NCBI GenBank assembly: GCA_946403295.1
Contig: CAMIZL010000012.1
Span: forward strand, 1 to 60,385
Direction of reading: 5' to 3'
DNA length: 60,385 nt
Source of the DNA: an uncultured Clostridia bacterium
Lineage (GTDB): Bacteria; Bacillota; Clostridia; Lachnospirales; Lachnospiraceae
Shown piece after piece: positions 29,352 through 37,773 of this stretch (positions within the stretch are counted from its first letter, which is position 1; the number at the start of each line of letters is the position of its first letter). A program made the translations under genes and the position numbers. The notes beneath the pieces are model-generated. The model was not told where the DNA came from. It was given only the letters and a program-made list of their open reading frames with translations, and ran no database searches.

Positions 29352-30539
29352 ATGAATATATATCTTGATAATGCCGCAACCACAAGAGTTTGCGATGCTG
29401 CCGCGAAGGCGGTTCTTGACGCGATGCAGACGGATTTCGGAAATCCCTCGTCTAAGCATGTCAGAGGACTTGATGCGGGAAACATAATTAAAAACGCGGC
29501 AAAGACCATCGCGGAAACGATAGATGTTAAGCCGGGTGAGATCGTGTTCACTTCGGGAGGGACCGAGTCAAACAACATGGCGCTCGTAGGAGCCGCACTT
29601 GCGGCCAAGAGAAGGGGAAATCACGTGATCGCTTCGGGCTATGAGCATGCGTCCGTATACAACCCTCTCATTTCACTCAAGGATTTCGGATTTGAAGTTG
29701 AATTTGCGCCTGTAGATGAACTCGGGCATATCAAAACGGATGAGCTTGTTGCTATGATAAGACCCACGACAGTGCTCGTTTCGGTCATGTATGTCAACAA
29801 TGAGGTCGGTTCCGTCAACGATATCGGGGCGATCGCGGAAGCCGTTCATAACACGAACAAAGACATCGTTTTTCACTGCGATGCCGTCCAGGCCTACGGG
29901 AAATATGTTATCTACCCCGCGAGACTCGGGATAGACCTCATGAGCGTGAGCGGTCACAAGATCACGGCGCCTAAAGGAAGCGGATTCCTTTATGTCAAAG
30001 ACGGAGTCAGGTTAAGACCTCTCATCTTCGGAGGCGGACAGCAAAAAGACAGACGTTCGGGAACGGAAAACGTGCCTGCGATCGCGGGACTTGCCGAAGC
30101 GTCGAAGCAATATTATAATGAACGACGCGAAGCGGTCGAGCGTCTTTTCGGATTAAAGACCATGTTCATAAACGAACTCGTGAAGATAAACGGTACGCAT
30201 GTACATGCGGTAAAGCCGGAAGAGGACGGCTCTTTCAGTGAGACCGAGGTCAGAAAGACCGCACCGCACATCGTCAGCGCGGGATTCACGGGAGCCAGGG
30301 CGGAGGTGCTCCTTCACGCGCTTGAGGAGTCGGGTATCTACGTGTCGTCGGGTTCGGCATGTTCAAGCAACCATCCCGGTATAAGCGGAACGCTAAAGGC
30401 GATCGGGGTCGGAAAGGATCTGCTTGATGCGACACTAAGATTCAGTTTTTCATTTTCGACGTCACGCGAGGAGCTTGAAAAAACGATCGGGGTACTTAAA
30501 GAGATAGTACCTTTCTACACGAGATTTGCAAGAAAATAA
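29352..30539 (+). CDS. Cysteine desulfurase (NifS/IscS family)
   Basis: A 395-residue PLP enzyme beginning IYLDNAATT. The PLP lysine is in SGHKITAPKGSGF (near 203), and the sulfur-carrying cysteine in SSGSACSSNHPG near 338, within the long flexible loop of class I desulfurases. It releases sulfur from cysteine as a persulfide. thiI is the next gene and iscU is absent, so its likely job is to feed ThiI for 4-thiouridine synthesis, as NifZ does in Bacillus. The ATG at 29352 has a GAGGGA site; the longer reading overlaps rsmE. Confidence 0.94.
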   Translation: MNIYLDNAATTRVCDAAAKAVLDAMQTDFGNPSSKHVRGLDAGNIIKNAAKTIAETIDVKPGEIVFTSGGTESNNMALVGAALAAKRRGNHVIASGYEHASVYNPLISLKDFGFEVEFAPVDELGHIKTDELVAMIRPTTVLVSVMYVNNEVGSVNDIGAIAEAVHNTNKDIVFHCDAVQAYGKYVIYPARLGIDLMSVSGHKITAPKGSGFLYVKDGVRLRPLIFGGGQQKDRRSGTENVPAIAGLAEASKQYYNERREAVERLFGLKTMFINELVKINGTHVHAVKPEEDGSFSETEVRKTAPHIVSAGFTGARAEVLLHALEESGIYVSSGSACSSNHPGISGTLKAIGVGKDLLDATLRFSFSFSTSREELEKTIGVLKEIVPFYTRFARK

Positions 30540-30620
30540 GACGCAGCCGGCCGCAGGATCGGACATATATGCGGCGGATCGGAACACCCGGAATATACGC
30601 AGCAGATGAAAGGAACAGCC

Positions 30621-31844
30621 ATGACATACAGGGCATTTTTGATCAAATATTCGGAAATAGGGATAAAAGGAAAAAACAGATATGTTTTTGAAGACGCCCT
30701 TTGCGCAAGGATCAGGGAGAATCTTTCGCGTATCGCGGAAGGTTTTGAGACTGTCAGGGAGCAGGGAAGGATATTCCTGTCCTGTCCCGAGGATTACGAC
30801 TACGAAAAAACGGTGAGGGAACTTAAGAAGATCTTCGGTATCTGGGCTATCTGTCCCGTAAAGGTGATCCCCGACAACAGCTTTGAAAGTCTCAAAAAAA
30901 CCACGGGCGATTATGTCGAAGAAGTGTACGGCGATAAAGAGATCACTTTTAAGGTTGAGGCAAGGCGTGCCGATAAGCGTTATCCGATCGAATCCCCGAA
31001 GATCTGTTCCGATATGGGCGAATATCTTCTCGGCAGGTTCGGGAATCTCAAGGTGGATGTACGTGATCCGCAGGTCAGGATCCATGTTGAAGTCCGCAAT
31101 AACGCTTATGTATATTCGGAGATAATTCCCGGCCCCGGCGGAATGCCCGTCGGCGCAAACGGAAAAGCAATGTTGCTTCTTTCGGGCGGGATCGACAGTC
31201 CCGTTGCCGGATATATGATAGCAAAGCGCGGCGTTACGGTCGACGCCGTATATTTCCACGCACCGCCTTATACAAGCGAGCGCGCACTTCAGAAAGTTGT
31301 TGATCTTGCACAGATAATCAGCGCATATACGGGTCCGATCAGGCTTCATATAGTCAATTTTACAGACATTCAGCTCGACATTATCGAGAAATGTCCGAGA
31401 GACGAGCTCACGATCATCATGAGACGTTATATGATGAGGATCGCCGAGCATTTTGCGCGCGAGTGCGGATCGCTCGGGCTTGTTACGGGCGAAAGCATAG
31501 GACAGGTTGCCAGCCAGACCATGCAAAGCCTGAACGTGACGAATGCCGTTTGTGAAATGCCCGTATACAGACCGCTTATCGCGTTTGACAAACAGGACAT
31601 CATCGACATCTCGGAGAAGATAGGAACGTACGAGACGTCTATCGAACCTTACGAAGACTGCTGCACGATCTTTGTCGCAAAGCATCCCGTTACAAAGCCG
31701 CTCCTTCATGTGATCGAAAAATCGGAAAGAAAACTTGAAGGCTCGGTGGAGGCTCTCGTAGAGAAAGCGATCGAAACAGTAAGAGTCATGAACGTCACGA
31801 GCAGCAGGATCTACGACAAGGGAACTCCGTACGCAAAGGAATAA
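30621..31844 (+). CDS. thiI: tRNA 4-thiouridine synthetase ThiI
   Basis: A 407-residue protein: N-terminal ferredoxin-like and THUMP domains (about 1-170), then the PP-loop LLSGGIDSPVAGYM near 183 and the ATP-pyrophosphatase domain with GESIGQVASQTMQSL. No C-terminal rhodanese domain is present, as is usual in Firmicutes. It makes s4U8 in tRNA with sulfur from the upstream desulfurase. The ATG at 30621 is preceded by AAAGGA at good spacing, better than the ATG at 30606. Confidence 0.95.
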   Translation: MTYRAFLIKYSEIGIKGKNRYVFEDALCARIRENLSRIAEGFETVREQGRIFLSCPEDYDYEKTVRELKKIFGIWAICPVKVIPDNSFESLKKTTGDYVEEVYGDKEITFKVEARRADKRYPIESPKICSDMGEYLLGRFGNLKVDVRDPQVRIHVEVRNNAYVYSEIIPGPGGMPVGANGKAMLLLSGGIDSPVAGYMIAKRGVTVDAVYFHAPPYTSERALQKVVDLAQIISAYTGPIRLHIVNFTDIQLDIIEKCPRDELTIIMRRYMMRIAEHFARECGSLGLVTGESIGQVASQTMQSLNVTNAVCEMPVYRPLIAFDKQDIIDISEKIGTYETSIEPYEDCCTIFVAKHPVTKPLLHVIEKSERKLEGSVEALVEKAIETVRVMNVTSSRIYDKGTPYAKE

Positions 31845-31893
31845 GGAGATACAACAAACCCCGTGCGAGAAAAAACAAAGAGAAAAACAGGAC

Positions 31894-31927
31894 AAAAAAA
31901 GAGCAGTACCCGTAATGTGTACTGCTC
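31894..31927 (-). terminator. Rho-independent terminator of the HPr-like gene
   Basis: GAGCAGTAC (31901-31909) pairs perfectly with GTACTGCTC (31919-31927). Read on the minus strand it is followed by seven T. Confidence 0.9.
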
Positions 31928-31962
31928 AAATTCTCAATCAATAGCGATCTCGCGTTTTCTCA

Positions 31963-32196
31963 TCAGCCAACGATGTAGGGCTTAAGAGCAGCGAGGATGT
32001 CGTCGATATTATCGGCTGCATGAATGTTAAGGTCGATCGGCTTTGAAAGATCAAGGCTGAAGATACCCATGATAGATTTAGCGTCGATAACATATCTGCC
32101 TGAAACCAGGTCGAAGTCCGAATCAAATTTTGTTACGGCATTAACAAATGACTTTACCGCATCAATTGAGTTGAGATTAATCTTTACTGTCTTCAT
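31963..32196 (-). CDS. HPr-like protein lacking the catalytic histidine
   Basis: A 77-residue protein of HPr fold. The regulatory serine region AKSIMGIFSLDL (serine near 41, equivalent to HPr Ser46) is intact, but the active-site GLHARPA is replaced by SIDAVKSF with no histidine. It therefore cannot carry phosphate from Enzyme I in the sugar PTS. By analogy with Crh of Bacillus it may be a HPr-kinase target acting in carbon catabolite control. It stands alone between its own promoter and terminator, opposite to its neighbours. Confidence 0.88.
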   Translation of the reverse strand: MKTVKINLNSIDAVKSFVNAVTKFDSDFDLVSGRYVIDAKSIMGIFSLDLSKPIDLNIHAADNIDDILAALKPYIVG

Positions 32197-32239
32197 AAAA
32201 TCACACTCCTTTACATCAAATATTAGTATTTATGAGTAC

Positions 32240-32267
32240 AGTATAAAGGTAAATGTTTTTTTGTCAA
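32240..32267 (-). promoter_or_regulatory. Promoter of the HPr-like gene
   Basis: On the minus strand TTGACA (32267-32262), 16-bp spacer, TATACT (32245-32240); AAAGGAG lies before the ATG. Confidence 0.8.
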
Positions 32268-32352
32268 GAGTAAACACTTCCGAAAAACGGTATCGTCAGC
32301 GGGTCGAAGATTGTAAGAAGTGCACTATTAACTTTTGGAAAGAGGAAACGAG

Positions 32353-33720
32353 ATGAATACTAATCCGTCCGTTATCAGTGGCAAGCGTGTGGCGCTCATG
32401 TCTCTCGGTTGCAAGGTGAATGCCTATGAAACTGAGGCCATAAGAAGAATGCTTGAAGAAAAGGGCGCCGTTATCGCTGAAGAAGACGGGAACGTCGATA
32501 TATACGTTATCAATACATGCTCTGTGACGGGTATTGCCGACAAAAAGTCGAGACAGTCCGTTCACCGCGCCATGAAGCTTGACGAAAACGCGCTTATAGT
32601 AGTCACGGGCTGTTATGCACAGGCGGCCGGCAGTTCCGCTTTTGAGGGGGATGACCGCGTTATAGTGATCGGAAGCAACAAAAAGGATGAGATGATCGGG
32701 GCGATAGAGACATGGTTCGGTGAGCACAGGGCCGCATCGGTGGTTTCGGATCTTTTCACCGACAAGAAATACATGGATCTCAGCATAGACGGTTTTAATG
32801 ACAAGACGAGAGCGTTCATCAAAGTGGAAGACGGATGCGATCAGTTCTGTACTTATTGCATCATTCCGTATGTGCGCGGAAGGGTGCGGTCGAGAAGCTG
32901 TGAAGATACGCTCGCGGAGATAAGCGGTCTCGCCGAAAAAGGATACAAAGAGATCGTTCTTACGGGGATACATCTTTCTTCGTACGGTCGCGACGATTAT
33001 GACAAAAAGGCGGGATTTGTCCACGGACCGCTTCTTGATCTCATAAAGAAAGCGGCGGCGGTACCGGGGATAGAAAGAGTAAGGCTCGGAAGCCTTGAAC
33101 CGCGCATAATCACAAAGGAATTCGTAAGCGAGCTCGCCGGAATAAAAGAATTTTGTCCACAGTTTCATCTGTCGCTCCAAAACGGCTGCAACAGCGTTTT
33201 AAAGAGGATGAACAGACATTACACGATAGAAGAGTATTCCGGGCGTGTGGAACTTATCAGGGAAGTGTTTGACAGACCTGCGATCACCACCGACATAATC
33301 GCCGGATTTCCGGGAGAAACGGACGAGGAATTTGAAACATCGATCGCCAATCTCGAGAAGATCGGATTCGCCAAGATGCATGTTTTCAGGTATTCCAAGC
33401 GAAAAGGCACACCTGCGGCAACAATGAAGGATCAGGTTCCCCCGCAGGTATCGGCGCAGAGAAGCGACAGACTCATAGAGCTTGATAAAAGAATGCATGC
33501 GGAATACCTTAAATCATTTACAGGCGAAAAGCAGCAGGTGCTCGTCGAGAGGATCCGGACGGAAAACGGGGTAACGATCGCGAAGGGTCTGACGACGCGG
33601 TATGCGGACGTTGAAGCTGTTGTGCGGGGAGCCGTGCCCGAGGTCAACTCGCTCATAAGCGTCAGCTGCGAGAACGTGTCCGCGGAAGGCGTATTACTCG
33701 GAACAGTAGCTGAGGCTTGA
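32353..33720 (+). CDS. mtaB: tRNA t6A37 methylthiotransferase MtaB
   Basis: A 455-residue MiaB-family radical SAM enzyme. The N-terminal domain has SLGCKVNAYETEA and cysteines in NTCSVTG and GCYAQ for the auxiliary cluster. The radical SAM motif is CDQFCTYC (C162, C166, C169) followed by IIPYVRGRVRSR, and a C-terminal TRAM domain is present. The CKVN variant marks the MtaB branch, which converts t6A37 to ms2t6A in tRNAs reading ANN codons. The ATG at 32353 follows GAGGAAACGAG. Confidence 0.94.
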   Translation: MNTNPSVISGKRVALMSLGCKVNAYETEAIRRMLEEKGAVIAEEDGNVDIYVINTCSVTGIADKKSRQSVHRAMKLDENALIVVTGCYAQAAGSSAFEGDDRVIVIGSNKKDEMIGAIETWFGEHRAASVVSDLFTDKKYMDLSIDGFNDKTRAFIKVEDGCDQFCTYCIIPYVRGRVRSRSCEDTLAEISGLAEKGYKEIVLTGIHLSSYGRDDYDKKAGFVHGPLLDLIKKAAAVPGIERVRLGSLEPRIITKEFVSELAGIKEFCPQFHLSLQNGCNSVLKRMNRHYTIEEYSGRVELIREVFDRPAITTDIIAGFPGETDEEFETSIANLEKIGFAKMHVFRYSKRKGTPAATMKDQVPPQVSAQRSDRLIELDKRMHAEYLKSFTGEKQQVLVERIRTENGVTIAKGLTTRYADVEAVVRGAVPEVNSLISVSCENVSAEGVLLGTVAEA

Positions 33721-33745
33721 AAAACATCTGTTCCTGATATATAAT
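33717..33745 (+). promoter_or_regulatory. Promoter of the ireB cluster
   Basis: TTGAAA (33717-33722), 17-bp spacer, TATAAT (33740-33745). The -35 overlaps the mtaB stop codon. Confidence 0.75.
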
Positions 33746-33788
33746 GAATTGATAATGTATTGGCGTATAGCCGGAAATGAGGACAATC

Positions 33789-34058
33789 ATGCAGAACGGG
33801 ATCAGTACGGACACACAGTTTTTTAAACCTGCGAAAGAACAGGACAAGATTGTTAAGAGCACGATCGACAGTGTTTATATCGCACTTACCGAGAAGGGCT
33901 ACAACCCTGTAAGTCAGATTGTTGGCTATATCATGTCGGGTGACCCTACTTACATTACAAGTCATAACGGTGCGAGAAGCCAGATCATGCGCGTTGAGCG
34001 TGATGAGATCATCGAGGAGCTCCTTAAAGAATACATCAAGAACAATTTCGGTTCGTGA
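33789..34058 (+). CDS. ireB: IreB family regulatory phosphoprotein
   Basis: An 89-residue protein of the IreB/YrzL family (DUF965), with the core NPVSQIVGYIMSGDPTYITSHNGARSQIMRVERDE. In Enterococcus IreB is a substrate of the PASTA kinase IreK and opposes cephalosporin resistance. The ireB-ruvX-DUF1292 order here equals yrzL-yrrK-yrzB of Bacillus. The ATG at 33789 has GAGG at 33779-33782; the ATG at 33777 lies in that site. Confidence 0.94.
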   Translation: MQNGISTDTQFFKPAKEQDKIVKSTIDSVYIALTEKGYNPVSQIVGYIMSGDPTYITSHNGARSQIMRVERDEIIEELLKEYIKNNFGS

Positions 34059-34097
34059 TGTATTTGAGTAACGACTAATGATCATTGGAATGGTTTT

Positions 34098-34523
34098 ATG
34101 AGGATAATGGGACTTGATTTTGGCGGCATGACTTGTGGTGTCGCTATTAGCGATGAGCTCCTGATCACGGCGCAGCCCATCACTACCATCAGACGCAAGC
34201 ATGAGACAAAGCTTCGCCAGACATATGCCGCGATAGAGGAACTTTGCGCGCAGTATGAGGTGGAGAAGATCGTTGTGGGTCTTCCCAAGAAGCTTGATGA
34301 TACCGAAAGCGAAAGAACTTCCCTTTGCCGCGAATTCGCCGCGAATGTGGAGCGACGTACGGGCAGGGAAACGATACTTTGGGACGAACGTCTCACTACG
34401 GTTCAGGCGAGCCGTGTTCTTGATGAGGCGGGACTCTCGTATAAAGAAAAAGGACAGGTTGTTGACAAGATAGCTGCTGCAATAATTCTCCAGAGCTATC
34501 TTGATTCTCGTTTAACAAAATAA
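34098..34523 (+). CDS. ruvX: RuvX/YqgF RNase H-fold nuclease
   Basis: A 141-residue protein of the YqgF family: [20 protein letters not shown] at the N-terminus (first aspartate of the active site), [25 protein letters not shown] and [14 protein letters not shown]. Members process the 5' end of pre-16S rRNA and were first proposed as Holliday junction resolvases. Conserved between ireB and DUF1292. Confidence 0.94.
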   Translation: MRIMGLDFGGMTCGVAISDELLITAQPITTIRRKHETKLRQTYAAIEELCAQYEVEKIVVGLPKKLDDTESERTSLCREFAANVERRTGRETILWDERLTTVQASRVLDEAGLSYKEKGQVVDKIAAAIILQSYLDSRLTK

Positions 34524-34540
34524 TTTTTCCGTCTATTCCG

Positions 34541-34656
34541 GTTGAGTGTACGACAAGGAAACGGAAGCGGCTTACAACCGCATTCAATGATAACTTTTCT
34601 ATTCTAGTTGAGTGTACGACAAGGAAACGGAAGCGGCTTACAGCCGCATCCAATGA
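34541..34656 (+). repeat. 50-bp tandemly arranged direct repeat before the DUF1292 gene
   Basis: Two nearly identical 50-bp units (34541-34590 and 34607-34656) separated by 16 bp. Each begins GTTGAGTGTACGACAAGG and contains a small hairpin, GCGGCT TAC AGCCGC in the second copy and a weaker version in the first. The second copy ends in the ribosome binding site region of the DUF1292 gene. Confidence 0.9.
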
Positions 34657-34665
34657 GGAGAAAAA

Positions 34666-34944
34666 ATGGACAACAAGATAATGTTTACTACAGATGACGG
34701 TGAGAATGTGGAATTCACCATTATCGAAGAGGCCAGGCTTTCGGGAGAGACATATCTCCTTGTCACGGCCGATGAAAAAGATGAGGACGAAGTGGCATAT
34801 GTCCTCAAGGAAGTTAAGACAGAAGACAAAACGGAAGCGTCCTACCTTATGGTTGAGGATGACGATGAGCTAGCCGCGGTTACGGGTCTCTTTAACGAGG
34901 TTCTTGACGGTGAGATGGATATCGTTGTCGAAAAACAGGACTGA
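34666..34944 (+). CDS. DUF1292 family protein (YrzB-like)
   Basis: A 92-residue acidic protein (ITTDDGENVEFTIIEEARLSGETYLLVTAD) of the DUF1292/YrzB family, always found beside ruvX and ireB in Firmicutes. Function unknown. GAGGAG precedes the ATG, and the 50-bp repeats lie immediately upstream in its leader. Confidence 0.9.
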   Translation: MDNKIMFTTDDGENVEFTIIEEARLSGETYLLVTADEKDEDEVAYVLKEVKTEDKTEASYLMVEDDDELAAVTGLFNEVLDGEMDIVVEKQD

Positions 34945-34970
34945 ACCGAAAAAACAGATGAGGAAAAAAA

Positions 34971-36632
34971 TTGAACGATAATAAACCTACTGTAAAAGTC
35001 ATTCCGCTCGGTGGACTAGAGCAGATCGGAATGAACATTACGGCCATAGAATACGAAGATACCATAGTGGTCGTTGATTGCGGAATAGCATTTCCGGAGG
35101 ATGATATGCTCGGCATCGACCTCGTCGTGCCGGATGTTACATATCTGACGGATAATATTGAAAAAGTAAAAGGCTTTGTCATAACACACGGTCATGAAGA
35201 TCATATAGGAGCACTTCCTTATATCCTTCCCAAGATACCCGTTCCCGTTTATGCGACAAGGCTTACGATTGGCCTTATAGAGAACAAATTCAAGGAATTT
35301 GAGATACCGAAGAAGGTCAAATTAAAGACCGTTGTTTACGGTCAGAGCGTTGTCTTCGGAAAGATCAGGGTCGAATTTATCAGGACAAATCACAGTATTG
35401 CCGATGCGGCGGCTCTTGCTATACATACACCTGCCGGCGTGATCGTGCATACGGGGGATTTTAAGATCGATTACACACCCGTATACGGAGATACGATCGA
35501 TCTTGCGAGATTTGCCGAACTCGGAAAGAAAGGCGTTCTTGCGCTGATCTGCGATTCGACAAATGTTATGAGACCCGGATTCACCATGTCTGAGAAGACG
35601 GTCGGGAAAACGTTTGACAGTCTTTTCGCGGAGCACAGCTCGAGGAGGATCATTGTCGCGACATTCTCGTCGAATGTCGACAGAGTACAGCAGATCATAA
35701 ACAGTGCGGAAAAATTCGGAAGGAAGGTCGTCATAGAGGGAAGAAGCATGGTAAACGTCATAAAGACGGCTTCGGAACTCGGATACCTCAAGTTTAACGA
35801 GAATACGATCATCCCGATCGAAAACATCAAGAGCTATCCGGAAGAAAAGACCGTGATCATAACGACGGGCAGCCAGGGCGAATCCATGGCGGCACTTTCG
35901 AGGATCGCCGGCAATATCCATAAAAAGATAAGCCTTCAGCCCGGAGACGTCGTTATCTTCAGCTCATCGCCGATCCCCGGCAACGAAAAGAGCATTTCAA
36001 AGGTCATCAATGAGCTCTCCATGAAGGGAGCAAAGGTAATATATCAGGATGCGCATGTTTCGGGCCACGCCTGCCAGGAGGAGATCAAGCTCCTTTATAC
36101 GCTGACAAAACCCCGTTATGCGATCCCGGTACACGGAGAATACAGACACCTGCAGACTCACAGCGAGCTTTATCAAAGCCTCGGGATGTCGAAGGAAAAC
36201 GTGTTCATTCTCCGCTCGGGAAATGTTCTTGAGATGAATGACGAGCATGCGGCGATCACGCACAACGTTACGGCCGGAAGCCTCTTCGTTGACGGACTCG
36301 GAGTCGGAGATGTCGGCAATGTCGTTCTCAGGGACAGACATATGCTTTCGGAAAACGGACTTATCGTTGTCGCGATGTCGATCGAGAGCGAGACGGGGCT
36401 TGTTGTTTCGGGTCCCGACATCATCACGAGAGGATTCGTATATGTTCGTGAATCCGAAGTCCTTCTTGCGGAACTGGCGGAAGTTTGCAACAAAACACTC
36501 GATTATTGCATAGAAAACCAGCTTTCGGACTGGGGTAAGATAAAGAACAGATTTAAGGATGATCTGAGTGATTATCTGTGGAAGAAGATGAGGCGCAGTC
36601 CCATGATACTTCCCATCATCATGGAAGTGTGA
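34971..36632 (+). CDS. Ribonuclease J
   Basis: A 553-residue beta-CASP metallo-beta-lactamase: the zinc motif ITHGHEDHIGALPY (HGHEDH near 74-79), HTGDFKID, the beta-CASP domain with TTGSQGE and DAHVSGHACQEE, and a C-terminal dimer domain. It acts as endonuclease and 5'-3' exonuclease in mRNA decay and rRNA maturation. The start is TTG behind GATGAGGAAAAAAA; the nearby ATG is out of frame. It follows DUF1292 by 26 bp. Confidence 0.96.
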   Translation: MNDNKPTVKVIPLGGLEQIGMNITAIEYEDTIVVVDCGIAFPEDDMLGIDLVVPDVTYLTDNIEKVKGFVITHGHEDHIGALPYILPKIPVPVYATRLTIGLIENKFKEFEIPKKVKLKTVVYGQSVVFGKIRVEFIRTNHSIADAAALAIHTPAGVIVHTGDFKIDYTPVYGDTIDLARFAELGKKGVLALICDSTNVMRPGFTMSEKTVGKTFDSLFAEHSSRRIIVATFSSNVDRVQQIINSAEKFGRKVVIEGRSMVNVIKTASELGYLKFNENTIIPIENIKSYPEEKTVIITTGSQGESMAALSRIAGNIHKKISLQPGDVVIFSSSPIPGNEKSISKVINELSMKGAKVIYQDAHVSGHACQEEIKLLYTLTKPRYAIPVHGEYRHLQTHSELYQSLGMSKENVFILRSGNVLEMNDEHAAITHNVTAGSLFVDGLGVGDVGNVVLRDRHMLSENGLIVVAMSIESETGLVVSGPDIITRGFVYVRESEVLLAELAEVCNKTLDYCIENQLSDWGKIKNRFKDDLSDYLWKKMRRSPMILPIIMEV

Positions 36633-36672
36633 GCTGCGCGGGGCAGGAAGTGTTCCTAAGAGGAGTGTCGTT

Positions 36673-37110
36673 ATGAAAAGAAGCAGAAGTTCGTTTATAA
36701 TGAAATTGCTCACGAGGCTATCCCTTACGATCCTTATCGTGGGAATAAACGTGATCTTTTATGTTTTTGTCTTCAACAAGATCTCCGATCTTGCGGGGCA
36801 GTCTTACGATATCTCGTACAGAGTGTTCGGCGATGAATGTGAGAACGAGGGACCGGCCCGTGATGTCAGGATCCAGATCCTTAAAGGTGAATCCACTATG
36901 AACATAGCGAGAAAACTCGAGGATGCAAAACTCATTCCCGACAGATACTCGTTCTATCTCAAATTGAAACTCGAAGAATATGAGATAATGCCCGGAACGT
37001 ATAAGCTCAATACTTCCATGAGTTATAACGATATCCTGAACGAAATATCATCCATTTCGAATTCGGTAGATAAGGAACAGACGGTCGAAGATCTTGAATC
37101 GCAGATTTGA
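36673..37110 (+). CDS. Membrane protein with MltG-type N-terminal domain only
   Basis: A 145-residue protein: a basic N-terminus, one membrane span (about 14-36) and an extracytoplasmic LysM-like segment (RIQILKGESTMNIARKLEDAKLIPDRYSFYLKLKLE, then IMPGTYKLNTSMSYNDILNEI) that matches the substrate-recognition domain of endolytic transglycosylase MltG/YceG. The catalytic YceG domain is absent. It occupies the place of mltG (yrrL) in the Bacillus order, so it is probably a reduced relative and not an enzyme. Confidence 0.82.
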   Translation: MKRSRSSFIMKLLTRLSLTILIVGINVIFYVFVFNKISDLAGQSYDISYRVFGDECENEGPARDVRIQILKGESTMNIARKLEDAKLIPDRYSFYLKLKLEEYEIMPGTYKLNTSMSYNDILNEISSISNSVDKEQTVEDLESQI

Positions 37111-37125
37111 TGAGGAATACATAAA

Positions 37126-37755
37126 ATGATCGTAAATGAATTGATCACGGGGTATCTTGCGTCACTTTCGCACGATCTCCCGCCCGCGCTCGAAGATCTT
37201 AAAAATCGGGCGAGGAAAGAGCAGGTTCCGATCATCAGGGATGACATGCTCGAATTAATCAGATTCCTATTGCTTAAGGAGAAGCCGAAAACCATCCTTG
37301 AAATCGGGACGGCAGTCGGCTTCTCGGCTTTATTTATGAAGTCGCTGCTTCCGGAAGCTGAGATCACCACCGTCGAGAAGGTGGAGATGAGGCTTAAGGA
37401 GGCAAGGAAAAACCTTGCGGGAAGCGGTATCAGGCTTATTGAGGGGGACGCCGGAGAAGTGCTTTCCGGCTTGTCCGGAACATATGATATGATCTTCCTC
37501 GATGCGGCAAAAGGACAATACGGAAAATTCCTTCCGGACATCAAACGACTTCTCGCGCGGGGAGGAATATTGCTTTCGGACAATGTCCTGCTTGAAGGAT
37601 CGATAGCAAAGTCGAGATTCGGTGTCGAAAGACGTGACAGAACGATACATGAGAGAATGAGGGAATTCCTTCGTGAGATAACGCACACCGAGGGCTTTTT
37701 AACAGTCATCTTACCTGTCGGTGACGGGGCGGCGCTCACGTACAAGGAAGCATAA
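37126..37755 (+). CDS. O-methyltransferase, TrmR-like (tRNA wobble mo5U)
   Basis: A 209-residue class I SAM methyltransferase of the O-methyltransferase 3 family: ILEIGTAVGFSALFM (motif I), TTVEKVEMRLKEA, IFLDAAKGQY and LSDNVLLEG with metal-binding aspartates. In Bacillus the gene at this position (yrrM/trmR) methylates 5-hydroxyuridine at tRNA position 34. The U32 peptidase-like gene that makes ho5U follows, so the same pathway is likely. Confidence 0.88.
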   Translation: MIVNELITGYLASLSHDLPPALEDLKNRARKEQVPIIRDDMLELIRFLLLKEKPKTILEIGTAVGFSALFMKSLLPEAEITTVEKVEMRLKEARKNLAGSGIRLIEGDAGEVLSGLSGTYDMIFLDAAKGQYGKFLPDIKRLLARGGILLSDNVLLEGSIAKSRFGVERRDRTIHERMREFLREITHTEGFLTVILPVGDGAALTYKEA

Positions 37756-37773
37756 ACAGAAAAGGAAACGACT

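Noticed and set aside
30462-31895. 477-codon minus-strand frame opposite thiI
   Set aside because: Cys/His/Arg-rich shadow of the thiI codons; no recognisable domain.
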